Shown: positions 32,077 to 40,973 of the stretch, one piece after another | Numbering within the stretch: the stretch's first letter is position 1 | How the letters are laid out: each line of letters opens with the position of its first letter | The notes under the pieces: generated by a model | Databases searched by the model: none | Told to the model about the DNA's origin: nothing | The model's input: the letters and a program-made list of their open reading frames with translations, nothing else | Translations under genes and position numbers: made by a program | DNA from: JBEIHX01 sp040381075 | GTDB taxonomy: Bacteria; Pseudomonadota; Alphaproteobacteria; Caulobacterales; Aquidulcibacteraceae | Reading direction: 5' to 3' | NCBI GenBank assembly: GCA_040381075.1 | Contig: JBEIHX010000007.1 | Coordinates: forward strand, 68,214 to 132,213 | Length of the DNA: 64,000 nucleotides

Positions 32077-34269
32077 TCAGGCCGCCTTCTGCGCCCTGCG
32101 ACCGAAACGGGCGTAGAATGTCTCGCCGTTCGCCGCCATTTCGCGCAGCAACGCATTCGGCTTGAACCGGTCGCCATACCGTTGCGCCAGACGATCGCAC
32201 TCGGCCACGAACTGGGCCACGCCCATGCCGTCGATCAGGCTCACCGCACCGCCGGTATAGGGCGCGAACCCCCAGCCCAGGATCGAGCCGACGTCCGCAT
32301 CGCGCGGGTCGGTGATCACGCCCTCTTCAAAGCAACGCGCCGTCTCCAGCGCCTGGATGTACAACAGGCGCTTCTTCAACTCATCGCGCAGCTCCGGCGC
32401 CGCCTCGGTCACCTTCACCTCGACAAGATCGCCAAGGCCGGGCCACAACCGCTTCTTTCCATCCGGCGTAGACGGATAGTCATAGAAGCCCTTGCCGTTC
32501 TTGCGGCCAAGCCGGCCAAGTTCGGTCACCATCTTTTCGACCAGCCTGGTGCTTGCCGTGTCCACCCACTTGTCGCCAAGATCCTTCTTGGTCTGCTGGG
32601 CAACCTTGTAGGCGAGATCAAGTGCGACTTCGTCGTTCATGGCCAGCGGGGCCACCGGCATGCCAGTCATTTTGCCGACATTTTCAACGATCGCGGGCTT
32701 CACGCCCTCGGCAAGCATCTCAATGCCTTCGCGCACATAGGTGCCAAAGCAACGGGATGTGAAGAAACCGCGTGAATCGTTCACCACGATGGGCGTCTTG
32801 CGGATCTTCAAGACGTAGTCGATCGACTTTGCGAGCGTCTCCTGCGTCGTCTCCCTGCCCATGATGATTTCCACGAGCCCCATCTTGTCGACCGGGCTGA
32901 AGAAGTGGATGCCGATGAAGTTCTTTGGACGTACGCTGGCGCCGGCAAGACCGGTGATCGGCAGGGTCGAGGTGTTGGACCCGAACACGGCTGTCTCTGC
33001 GATCTCCGCTTCGGCCCTCTTCGTCACGTCAGCCTTGATGGCGCGGTCTTCAAACACCGCCTCGATGACGAAGTCCGATCCCCTGACGTGGCTGTAATCC
33101 GTTGTCGGCGTAATCAGGGCGAGGACCGCATCGGCCTTCTCCTGGGTCATCTTGCCGCGTGAAACCGCCTTGTCGAGGAGCTTCTTGGAGTAGGCTTTGC
33201 CTTTGGCCGCCGCTTCCTCCGACTGGTCGATGAGCACGGTCTCGATGCCCGCCATCGCCTGCACATAGGCGATGCCCGCGCCCATCATGCCGGCGCCGAG
33301 CACAGACACCTTCCTGATCTCGTATTTCGGATAACCAGCCGGACGGTTGGCGCCCTTTGAAAGCTCCTGCATCGACAGGAACAGCGAGCGGATCATCGCC
33401 TTGGCCTGCGGCGTCTGCATCGTCTTGATGAAGTATCGCGTCTCGATGCGAAGCGCGGCGTCGATGGGCACCTGCAGACCCTCATAGACGCAGGACAGGA
33501 TGTTCTTCTGCGCGGGATAATTGCCGAACGTCATTTTGGAAATCATGGCGTTCGCGCCAACCATCTGGCCAGCGCCCGATCCGCCGGGAACCTTGAAGCC
33601 CTTCTGATCCCAGGGCGCAACCGCCTTCGGGTTGGCGAGCACCCACCTCTTGGCGGCGGCGAACGCCTCGCCCGCGGGCACGACCTCGTTGATGAAGCCC
33701 ATGGCCTTGGCTTCCTGCGGGCTCTTCGGCTCGCCCTGGAGGATCATCATCAGCGCCGCCTGGGCGCCAATCAGGCGCGGCAGGCGCTGCGTGCCCCCGG
33801 CGCCCGGCAGAAGCCCGACCTTCGACTCGGGCAGCCCGAACTGGATCTTGGGATTGTCGCCCGCCACGCGGTAGTGACAGGCGAGGGCGATCTCCAGACC
33901 GCCGCCGAGCGCGAGGCCCTCGAGCGCCACGGCGACCGGCTTGCCGCAGGTCTCCAGGAGGCGCAGCGTCCGGTTCAGGGTGAAGGAGCCATCAAACGCC
34001 TGGCGCAGCGCCTCTTCGGGGTTCTTCGGTTCGGCGCGCGCGCCGGCGCTTGACCCCATTTCGCCGAGATCCGCCCCGGCGCAGAAACCGGACGCCTTGC
34101 CGGATTCAAGAACCACGCCCTTGATTGCGGCGTTGGCTTTGACCTCTGCGACAATCTCGGGAATCTCGCGCATCACCGTGGCGGTGATGGTGTTCATCGA
34201 TCGCCCCGGCACGTCGAACGTGACCCGGAGGACGCCGTCAGCGTCCAGATCGGTCTTGAAGCATTCCAT
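32077..34269 (-). CDS. fadJ: Fatty-acid oxidation complex, alpha subunit (hydratase/3-hydroxyacyl-CoA dehydrogenase)
   Basis: 730 residues, ATG 34269 with GGAGGAAG upstream. N-terminal crotonase domain: EGLALGGGLEIALACH and QFGLPESKVGLLPGAGG with the catalytic Glu. From about residue 325 comes the NAD-binding VLGAGMMGAGIAYV with GxGxxG, then GIHFFSPVDKMGLVEII with the catalytic His, and the C-terminal dehydrogenase domain ending WGFAPYTGGAVSLID. It does two steps of beta-oxidation. Paired with thiolase, 70 nt upstream. Last gene before the terminator. Confidence 0.95.
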   Translation of the reverse strand: MECFKTDLDADGVLRVTFDVPGRSMNTITATVMREIPEIVAEVKANAAIKGVVLESGKASGFCAGADLGEMGSSAGARAEPKNPEEALRQAFDGSFTLNRTLRLLETCGKPVAVALEGLALGGGLEIALACHYRVAGDNPKIQFGLPESKVGLLPGAGGTQRLPRLIGAQAALMMILQGEPKSPQEAKAMGFINEVVPAGEAFAAAKRWVLANPKAVAPWDQKGFKVPGGSGAGQMVGANAMISKMTFGNYPAQKNILSCVYEGLQVPIDAALRIETRYFIKTMQTPQAKAMIRSLFLSMQELSKGANRPAGYPKYEIRKVSVLGAGMMGAGIAYVQAMAGIETVLIDQSEEAAAKGKAYSKKLLDKAVSRGKMTQEKADAVLALITPTTDYSHVRGSDFVIEAVFEDRAIKADVTKRAEAEIAETAVFGSNTSTLPITGLAGASVRPKNFIGIHFFSPVDKMGLVEIIMGRETTQETLAKSIDYVLKIRKTPIVVNDSRGFFTSRCFGTYVREGIEMLAEGVKPAIVENVGKMTGMPVAPLAMNDEVALDLAYKVAQQTKKDLGDKWVDTASTRLVEKMVTELGRLGRKNGKGFYDYPSTPDGKKRLWPGLGDLVEVKVTEAAPELRDELKKRLLYIQALETARCFEEGVITDPRDADVGSILGWGFAPYTGGAVSLIDGMGVAQFVAECDRLAQRYGDRFKPNALLREMAANGETFYARFGRRAQKAA

Positions 34270-34339
34270 TTCCGACTTCCTCCCTACCCATCGCGGGCAC
34301 GCGTCCCGCCGGGCCGCCGCCCGGCGGGACCGCGCCGCC

Positions 34340-35551
34340 TCAGACGCGTTCAATCACCGTCGCGGTGCCCATGCCGGCGCCGACGCACAGCGTGATCAGC
34401 GCGCGCTCCTTGTTCGAGCGCTCCAGCTCATCAACCATCGTGCCGAGGATCATGCCGCCGGTCGCGCCCAGCGGATGGCCCATGGCGATGGACCCGCCAT
34501 TGACGTTGACCTTGTCCATGTCGAGCTCAAGCGCCTGCACCCAGCGCAGCACGACCGATGCGAACGCCTCATTGAGCTCCCACAGATCGATGTCCTTCTG
34601 GGTCATGCCGAGCTTCGCGAGCAGCTTGCGGGTCACGAATTCCGGGCCGGTCAGCATGATCGAGGGCTCAGAACCGATCGAGGCCGCACCCATGATGCGC
34701 GCACGCGGTTTCAGCCCGAGGCGTTCACCCATCTCCTTGGTGCCGATCAGCACGGCGGAGGCGCCGTCGACGATGCCGGAGGAATTGCCGGCATGGTGCA
34801 CGTGATTGACCTCCTCGATTTCGGGATAGCGCTGCAGGATCACCCCATCGAAGCCCGGCATCTGTTCGCCAAGCGCCTTGAAGGAGGGCTCCAGCGCGGC
34901 CAGCGACTGCATCGTGGCGTCAGGACGCATGTGTTCGTCATGGTCGAGCAGGGTCAGGCCCAGCTGGTCCTTCACCGGCACGATGGATTTCTTGAAGCGG
35001 CCTTCCTGCCAGGCGCGCGCGGCGCGCTGCTGGCTCTGCACCGCATAGGCGTCGACGTCATCGCGCGAAAAGCCGTATTTGGTGGCGATCATGTCCGCCC
35101 CGATGCCCTGCGGCACGAAATAGGTGCGCAGCGCGATCGCCGGATCTGACGCCCAGGCGCCGCCATTCGACCCCATCGGCACCCGGCTCATGCTCTCAAT
35201 GCCGCCGCCGATGGCCATGTCGGCCTCGCCGGACTTCACCTTCGCCGCGGCGATGTTGCACGCCTCAAGGCCCGATGCGCAGAAGCGGTCAACCTGAACG
35301 CCCGCCGTGCTTTCGGCATAGCCGGCGTTGAGAACCGCGATGCGGGCGATGTCACTGCCCTGCTCGCCAACCGGGCTCACGCAGCCGAGCACCACGTCAT
35401 CGACGGCAGCGGTGTCGAGATTGTTGCGGTCGCGCACGGCTTCCAGAACCTGGGTGGCGAGCGACAGCGCGGTCACCTCATGCAGGGCCCCGGAAGACTT
35501 GCCCTTGCCGCGCGGCGTGCGCACCGCATCAAAAATATAGGCCTCACGCAT
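34340..35551 (-). CDS. Acetyl-CoA acyltransferase (thiolase), FadI/FadA type
   Basis: 403 residues. Active-site Cys in DRFCASGLEACN near residue 92, the GHPLGATGG His block, and the second Cys in CVGAGMGTATVIE near the end. It performs the last, thiolytic step of beta-oxidation with FadJ. The ATG 35551 is chosen because MREAYIFDAVRTPRGKGK is the family start. The gene is in the same direction as the dehydrogenases. Confidence 0.95.
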   Translation of the reverse strand: MREAYIFDAVRTPRGKGKSSGALHEVTALSLATQVLEAVRDRNNLDTAAVDDVVLGCVSPVGEQGSDIARIAVLNAGYAESTAGVQVDRFCASGLEACNIAAAKVKSGEADMAIGGGIESMSRVPMGSNGGAWASDPAIALRTYFVPQGIGADMIATKYGFSRDDVDAYAVQSQQRAARAWQEGRFKKSIVPVKDQLGLTLLDHDEHMRPDATMQSLAALEPSFKALGEQMPGFDGVILQRYPEIEEVNHVHHAGNSSGIVDGASAVLIGTKEMGERLGLKPRARIMGAASIGSEPSIMLTGPEFVTRKLLAKLGMTQKDIDLWELNEAFASVVLRWVQALELDMDKVNVNGGSIAMGHPLGATGGMILGTMVDELERSNKERALITLCVGAGMGTATVIERV

Positions 35552-35661
35552 CCTTGCGTCTCCATCAACTGCGCCCACTGGGACCGGAGGCGTCCCGATT
35601 ACCATCCGCTTTCCGCGCCGCTGGGCCCCGGCGCGGCGGTGATCTGTCTGCGACGACGTTC

Positions 35662-36132
35662 CTAGGGAGCCTGACGCGGCTCCACCACGACCTCCCCGCG
35701 AAACGAATTGGCGATGAAGCAGGCCTCATGCGCCTTGTGGTGAAGCGCTCTCACCTCATCCGACGACGGACGCGCTGCCCCAGACCAGTCGACGGCGGGG
35801 CGAAGCACCACGCGCGTCAGCGCAACCCGGCCGCGCTCATCCTTTCCCATCTCTCCTTCGGCGTCGTCGGCGTAGCGGTCAATCAGAAAACCGGCGCGGC
35901 GCGCGAAGTCGAGAAAGAACAGCATGTGGCAGCTTGCAAGCGAGGCCACCAGCAACTCCTCCGGATCCGCCGCATCCTCGGCCGACAGCGGGGGGCGCAC
36001 GACGCCCGGCGCAGACGATCCGTCGATCGCCACACCGCCGTCAAATGTGATGCGGTGGCGCCGCGAGTACTTGCCATCGACGAACAGCTGGTCGCCGCGC
36101 GTCCAGGCGAGGCTTGCCGTGTGAAGGCTCAT
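35662..36132 (-). CDS. OsmC family peroxidase
   Basis: 156 residues. PEELLVASLASCHMLFFLDF carries the first catalytic Cys with the preceding Glu, and HEACFIANSF the second Cys; Arg and the usual GG segment are present. OsmC proteins reduce organic and fatty-acid hydroperoxides. It lies 16 nt downstream of an acyl-CoA dehydrogenase gene and upstream of thiolase, so a role in removing lipid peroxides during fatty-acid breakdown is plausible. Confidence 0.92.
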   Translation of the reverse strand: MSLHTASLAWTRGDQLFVDGKYSRRHRITFDGGVAIDGSSAPGVVRPPLSAEDAADPEELLVASLASCHMLFFLDFARRAGFLIDRYADDAEGEMGKDERGRVALTRVVLRPAVDWSGAARPSSDEVRALHHKAHEACFIANSFRGEVVVEPRQAP

Positions 36133-36148
36133 GGCCGCATGCTCCCGG

Positions 36149-37312
36149 TTACAGGGTCCGCGCGATGAGGACTTTCATGATCTCGTTCGCCCCGCCGTAG
36201 ATCCGCTGAACGCGCGCATCCCGCCACATCCGGGCGACCGGGATCTCGTTCATGTAACCCCATCCGCCATGCAGCTGGAGCAGCTCGTCGATCACCTCGC
36301 ACTGCACGTCCGACACCCAGTACTTCGCCATCGAGGCGGTCGCAGCGTCGAGCTTGCCCTCCAGCAGCTGCTGGGTGCAGTAATCGCAGAACACCTTGGC
36401 GATCGTCGTTTTCGTCTTGCATTCGGCGAGCTTGAACTGGGTGTTCTGGAAATCCATGATCGACTTGCCGAACGCCTTGCGCTCCTTGACGTAGGCGATC
36501 GTCTGCTCAAGCGCGCGTTCCATCATCGCCACGCCCTGCAGACCGATCTGCAGGCGCTCAGAGGCCAGCTGCTGCATCAGCTGATAGAAGCCCTGCCCCT
36601 CCTCCGCCCCGAGAAGATTGGCGGTCGGCACGCGCACATTGTCGAAGAACAGTTCGCTGGTGTCCTGGGCGTCCTGGCCGACCTTGTCGAGATTGCGCCC
36701 GCGCCGGAAGCCCTCCGCTTCATCGGTTTCAACCATGATGAGCGAGGTGCCTGCGGCGCCCTTTGTGGGGTCGGTCTTGGTGACGACGATGATCAGGTTG
36801 GCGGTCTGGCCATTGGTGATGAACGTCTTTGAGCCGTTGATCACATAGTGGTTGCCGTCCTTCTTCGCTGTCGTCTTGACGCCCTGAAGGTCGGAGCCGG
36901 CGCCAGGCTCGGTCATGGCGATCGCGCCGACGAGTTCGCCGGACGCCATTTTCGGAAGCCATCTGCGCTTCTGCTCTTCCGAGCCGTAGTGCACGATATA
37001 GGGCGCGACGATGGCGTTGTGCAGGGATGCGCCGAACCCGTCGACGCCGAGCTTGCCGATGACATCGATGAACACGGCCTCATGCGCGAAGGTTCCGCCC
37101 ATGCCGCCGTATTCTTCCGGGACGGACAGGCACAAAAGTCCTGCCGCGCCGGCCTCGCGCCACATTTCGCGCTCCACAACGCCGTCGTCACGCCACTTCT
37201 TCATGCGGGCTTCGGGCGCATGCTTGACGAAAAAATCCGTCACGCTCTTTTCGAAGATCCGCATCTCATCGCTGTCGCGCCAGGACGGCGCCGCTACGTT
37301 CAAGGTCGTCAT
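36149..37312 (-). CDS. Acyl-CoA dehydrogenase, long-chain (LCAD/IVD-like)
   Basis: 387 residues. FAD-binding ITNGQTANLIIV and AMTEPGAGSDLQG motifs are present. The C-terminal motif is IYGGANEIMKVLIARTL, with Gly where medium-chain enzymes have the catalytic Glu. As in long-chain and isovaleryl enzymes, the base is then expected in the earlier helix (QLASERLQIGLQG, near residue 250). The flavoenzyme introduces the alpha-beta double bond and passes electrons to ETF. Confidence 0.94.
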   Translation of the reverse strand: MTTLNVAAPSWRDSDEMRIFEKSVTDFFVKHAPEARMKKWRDDGVVEREMWREAGAAGLLCLSVPEEYGGMGGTFAHEAVFIDVIGKLGVDGFGASLHNAIVAPYIVHYGSEEQKRRWLPKMASGELVGAIAMTEPGAGSDLQGVKTTAKKDGNHYVINGSKTFITNGQTANLIIVVTKTDPTKGAAGTSLIMVETDEAEGFRRGRNLDKVGQDAQDTSELFFDNVRVPTANLLGAEEGQGFYQLMQQLASERLQIGLQGVAMMERALEQTIAYVKERKAFGKSIMDFQNTQFKLAECKTKTTIAKVFCDYCTQQLLEGKLDAATASMAKYWVSDVQCEVIDELLQLHGGWGYMNEIPVARMWRDARVQRIYGGANEIMKVLIARTL

Positions 37313-37353
37313 GCTGCTCTCCCGCGGGACCTGCCTTCAGAAATCACGCTCAC

Positions 37354-39141
37354 TCAGAACTCATCGACGCCAAGCGCCATGAGCGACGCCGCTCCGGTCT
37401 TCAGCTTGGCGAGGTGGGCCGCCGCTTCTGGCAGCACCCGGTCGACGAAATAGCGCCCGGTCTTCAGTTTGGCGCCGTAAAACGGGTCCTGCGCCCCATC
37501 GACCCTGGTGAGCGCCGCCCGGGCCATCAGCGCCCACATGTAGGCGCAGCCGGTGAGGCCGAACAGATGCAGATAATCCGTGGACGCTGCGCCTGCATTG
37601 TCGAAGTTCGACATGCCGTTCTGCATCAGCCACATCGTGGCCTCCTGCAGCTGCCCCTTGGCGACGCGCAGACCCTCCACAAAGGGCTTCAGCCCCTCTT
37701 CGTCTTCATGGGCCGAAATGAACTCATCGATTTCCTTGAAGAAGGCGAAGACTGCGCGTCCGCCGTTGGCGGCGAGCTTGCGCCCGACGAGATCAAGCGC
37801 CTGTACGCCGTTCGCGCCCTCATAAATCATGGCGATGCGCGCATCGCGCACGAACTGCGACATGCCCCATTCTTCGACATAGCCGTGGCCGCCGAAGACC
37901 TGCTGGCAGCTCACCGCGTGGGCGAAGCCCTTGTCGGTGAGATAGCCCTTCAGCACCGGCGTCATGAGCGCCATGTAATCGCCAGCCTTCTCACGCACCT
38001 TTTCATCGGGGCTGCGATGCAGGAGGTCGCCGTAAAGCGCCGTCCAGAACGTGAATGCGCGTGCGGCTTCGTTGAACGCGCGCGCGTCCATCAGAATGCG
38101 CCGCACGTCAGGATGCACAATGATGGGATCGGCCGGCCCATCGGCGTTCTTCGCACCGGTCAGGCTACGCCCCTGCAGGCGATCGCGGGCATAGGCGCAC
38201 GCGTTCTGATAGGCGATTTCCGATTGCGCCAGTCCCTGCAGTCCGACGCCCAGGCGCGCCTCATTCATCATCGTGAACATCGCCGCCAGGCCCTTGTTTT
38301 CCTGGCCGACCAGATAGCCCGTCGCGCCGTCATAGTTCAGCACGCAGGTCGCATTGGCGTGGATGCCCATCTTGTGTTCGATCGCGCCGCAGGACACGGC
38401 GTTGCGGGCGCCGAGCGACCCATCGGCGTTGACCAGGAATTTCGGCACGATGAAGAGCGAAATACCCTTAACCCCCGCCGGCGCGCCCTCGATGCGGGCA
38501 AGCACGAGGTGGATGATGTTGTCCGACAGGTCATGTTCGCCGGCTGAGATGAAGATCTTCGTCCCAGTGATCCGATAGGTTCCATCGGCCTGCGGGGCTG
38601 CGCGTGTCTTGAGAAGCCCCAGATCGGTGCCGCAATGGGGCTCCGTCAGGTTCATCGTTCCGGTCCACTCTCCGGAGACGAGCTTTGGCAGGAAAGCGTT
38701 CTTCTGATCATCCGTGCCGTGATTGAGAATCGCCGAGTAGGCGCCGTGCGACAGGCCTGGATACATGCCAAAGGCCATGTTCGACGAAGCGACCATCTCC
38801 ATGAAGGCGAGGTTCACGTAATGCGGCAGACCCTGACCGCCGAAGGCCGGGTCACATCCGAGCGACGGCCAGCCGCCCTCGACAAATTGACGATAGGCGG
38901 CCTTGAAACCCTGGGGCGTCGTCACGCTGGCGTCGGGGTGACGCACGCATCCCTGCGCATCGCCTGACTTGTTGAGCGGAAACAGCACATTCTCGCATAG
39001 TTTCGCGCCTTCCTCGAAGATCTGGTCCACGAGGTCGGGCGAGGCGTCTGAAAATCCCTCGAGATTGGCGTAGCGCCCCACATCCAGCACGTCATGCAGG
39101 AGGAACTGATACTCGCGAACCGGCGCGCGATAGACGGGCAT
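37354..39141 (-). CDS. Acyl-CoA dehydrogenase, long form (DmdC/FadE-type)
   Basis: 595 residues; longer than standard acyl-CoA dehydrogenases because of an N-terminal segment (MPVYRAPVREYQFLLHDVLDV) and a C-terminal domain (FFKEIDEFISAHEDEEGLKPFVEGL). MNLTEPHCGTDLGLLKTRA and IYEGANGVQALDLVGRKL with the catalytic Glu are intact. The group includes 3-methylmercaptopropionyl-CoA dehydrogenases, but most alphaproteobacterial members act on ordinary fatty acyl-CoAs; DMSP use is not supported here. First enzyme gene after the MerR regulator. Confidence 0.93.
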   Translation of the reverse strand: MPVYRAPVREYQFLLHDVLDVGRYANLEGFSDASPDLVDQIFEEGAKLCENVLFPLNKSGDAQGCVRHPDASVTTPQGFKAAYRQFVEGGWPSLGCDPAFGGQGLPHYVNLAFMEMVASSNMAFGMYPGLSHGAYSAILNHGTDDQKNAFLPKLVSGEWTGTMNLTEPHCGTDLGLLKTRAAPQADGTYRITGTKIFISAGEHDLSDNIIHLVLARIEGAPAGVKGISLFIVPKFLVNADGSLGARNAVSCGAIEHKMGIHANATCVLNYDGATGYLVGQENKGLAAMFTMMNEARLGVGLQGLAQSEIAYQNACAYARDRLQGRSLTGAKNADGPADPIIVHPDVRRILMDARAFNEAARAFTFWTALYGDLLHRSPDEKVREKAGDYMALMTPVLKGYLTDKGFAHAVSCQQVFGGHGYVEEWGMSQFVRDARIAMIYEGANGVQALDLVGRKLAANGGRAVFAFFKEIDEFISAHEDEEGLKPFVEGLRVAKGQLQEATMWLMQNGMSNFDNAGAASTDYLHLFGLTGCAYMWALMARAALTRVDGAQDPFYGAKLKTGRYFVDRVLPEAAAHLAKLKTGAASLMALGVDEF

Positions 39142-39613
39142 TCCCTACTCCCCTGAGATCTTCCCTGTTGAGACCCTCTGTGTACTCGACCTTCCGTGCG
39201 CGAGGCCCAGACTGCGCTGGACTTGGCCTGCGCTAGACCTGCCTGCGCTGGACTTGGCCTGCGTGAGACCTGGCCTGCGTGAACCCTGCCCCCCGCGGAC
39301 CGGAGCGTCCCCGGGTTCAGGCGCTCGCCTGGGGGACAGGCGCCGGGCCGCTTCATCGCTGATCGCTCCCGGTCCGCAGTCGCCTGCGGGCGCCCCCCCC
39401 GTGCGGCGCGCGGTTCCGCCCCCAACAAGCGCCTCACCCCGTCCTTGCCCGCAGGCCCCTCGCTCCTGAAAAAACGCGGCTGAAAAACGCGGCTCGAAGA
39501 TGCGTGGGTCTGACTTCTTTGCAGGGGCAAGCGTCCGCCGAAGCCAGGACCGCCCGCGCCCGCATCAGGCGCGACGCCCGGGCGGGCGGAGCGGCGATCC
39601 GCCAGCCGGCCGG
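39142..39613. other. Spacer with degenerate tandem repeats between MerR and acyl-CoA dehydrogenase
   Basis: 472 nt. No convincing gene. It holds an irregular 15/16-nt array and GC-rich sequence. The distance means the dehydrogenase may have its own promoter here, but I cannot point to one. Confidence 0.4.
39212..39289. repeat. 15/16-nt degenerate tandem array
   Basis: Five units of the type CTGCGCTGGACTTGGC with lengths 16, 15, 16, 16, 15. Copies 1 and 3 are identical, which points to a higher-order 31-nt duplication. Confidence 0.85.
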
Positions 39614-40105
39614 CTATCCCATCCGGGTGCGGGCCAGCGCATCGTACGCGCGGACCTGGGCTTCCGTCTGAGGTCCTGGCCCCTCGCTGGCGAGGACAGC
39701 TTCAAGACGCGAACAGGCGTCCCGGAGCGTGTCAATCGCCGCCTCGACATCCTTCTTCTGGCGCTCAAGCGCCACCAGTTGCTTCTTGAACTTCTCAAGG
39801 CTCTTGCGGTTCTGCATCCGCTCGCCGTCGGGAAGTTCGTAGAGATCGAGGATCTCACGGATCTCATTGAGCGACAGGCCGACCCGCTTGCCGCGCAGGA
39901 TGAGCTGCAGCCGGGCGCGATCGCGCGTCGAATAGATGCGCGTCATGCCATCGCGGGCAGGATGCAGAAGATCCTTGTCCTCATAAAACCTCAAGGCCCG
40001 CGCGGTGACGCCGAATTCCTTGGCCAGATCGCGGATCGAGTAGCTTTTGACGGCAGGACGCTGTGTCGGCCCCGACGACGGACCGGATTTGACGTGCGCG
40101 TTCAT
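39614..40105 (-). CDS. MerR family regulator (LiuR-like), probable fatty-acid/branched-chain catabolism control
   Basis: 163 residues from MNAHVKSG. The MerR winged helix is YSIRDLAKEFGVTARALRFYEDKDLLHPAR, followed by RIYSTRDRARLQLILRGKRVGLSLNEIREILDLYE and a coiled-coil helix (residues 105-145). No Cys-rich metal site, so it senses an organic ligand. It has the layout of LiuR-type MerR regulators that control acyl-CoA breakdown genes. It heads the beta-oxidation block. A TTGACG...CGTCAA dyad overlaps its own promoter. Confidence 0.88.
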   Translation of the reverse strand: MNAHVKSGPSSGPTQRPAVKSYSIRDLAKEFGVTARALRFYEDKDLLHPARDGMTRIYSTRDRARLQLILRGKRVGLSLNEIREILDLYELPDGERMQNRKSLEKFKKQLVALERQKKDVEAAIDTLRDACSRLEAVLASEGPGPQTEAQVRAYDALARTRMG

Positions 40106-40150
40106 GACGGCTCGTTCCTTCACCAGCAGACGCACAACGACTAGGCGCCG

Positions 40151-40166
40151 TTGACGTAAGCGTCAA
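40151..40166 (-). promoter_or_regulatory. Operator-like dyad over the merR promoter
   Basis: TTGACGTAAGCGTCAA is a perfect inverted repeat with 4-nt centre. On the minus strand its TTGACG (40166-40161) works as -35, with 17 nt to a weak -10 (TAGTCG, 40143-40138), 40 nt before the ATG. Two further TTGACG half-sites follow at 40174-40185. The sequence resembles sites of LiuR-type MerR proteins. Confidence 0.6.
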
Positions 40167-40271
40167 GGCAAAGTTGACGTTGACGTTGCGGAGGGCGTGC
40201 GCGCCGGACTGCCGGGGCGGCGCAGCGTCCAACGCAGGCCGCAGACGCGGCAGACGGTCGTGAGCCCCCTG

Positions 40272-40973
40272 TCAGTCGGCGACGCAGCGCGATTGCGGAG
40301 CTGGCCAGACCCGGTCCCTGCCGAGCGCCAGGGCAACAAAGCCGTTTGGGAACAGGGGGGCGAAGGCGACATCGCATGCATTCAGGCCGCCGGCATAGGC
40401 GCCAAACGCCGGCATCACGAGACGCGCCCCATCCGTGAGGAAGCTGCGCCGGCGAATGGAACGGCCATGACCCGAGATCCTGGCGACAGGATGCAGGTGT
40501 CCAGCGATTTCACCCGGGGCGGGCCCGGCCGCTGGCGCATGGCGCAACATCAGGGGACCAAGCGTCAACGCCTCCAGCCGCTCGCCGCCCCAGTGGGTCG
40601 GCGGCGCGGGATCGTGGTTTCCCTCGATCCAGATCCAGCGTCGCGACCGCGCCAGATCACTGATCAAGGCGACGTCGTCCGCGGCCATCCGCGTATCGGC
40701 CGTGCGGTCGTGCAGGCTGTCGCCAAGGCAGACGACCTGGCGCGGCGCCAGACGCATGATGACCCCGGCGAGCCGCATCAGGGTGGCGCGGGTGTCGTAA
40801 GGCGGCAGGAAGACGCCGCGCGCGGCGTAACTCGACCCCTTCTCCAGGTGCAGGTCAGACACAATGAGGGTAGCGCTGTCGCCGATCCACAATGCGCCTT
40901 CGGGCAGGGGCGTAACCCGCACGCCGCACAGGCCAAAGCCGAGACCGTCGGCGGCGGTGTCAAAGGCGATCAT
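40272..40973 (-). CDS. pdeM: Ligase-associated DNA-damage-response phosphoesterase
   Basis: 233 residues. Calcineurin-like phosphoesterase metal motifs: LIVSDLHLEKG (Asp and His), CLGDSLHD (Asp, replacing GDxxD), IEGNHDP (Asn-His), GHLHP (His-x-His). This set and the N-terminal VRVTPLPEGALWI match PdeM, usually found with an ATP-dependent DNA ligase and an Lhr-like helicase. Neither partner is in the window. The ATG overlaps the end of the upstream DUF6065 gene by 4 nt (ATGA). Confidence 0.88.
   Translation of the reverse strand: MIAFDTAADGLGFGLCGVRVTPLPEGALWIGDSATLIVSDLHLEKGSSYAARGVFLPPYDTRATLMRLAGVIMRLAPRQVVCLGDSLHDRTADTRMAADDVALISDLARSRRWIWIEGNHDPAPPTHWGGERLEALTLGPLMLRHAPAAGPAPGEIAGHLHPVARISGHGRSIRRRSFLTDGARLVMPAFGAYAGGLNACDVAFAPLFPNGFVALALGRDRVWPAPQSRCVAD

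Noticed and set aside
37354..39141. DMSP-specific DmdC assignment
   Set aside because: dmdA/B/D are absent; only general similarity of the long acyl-CoA dehydrogenase type supports it.
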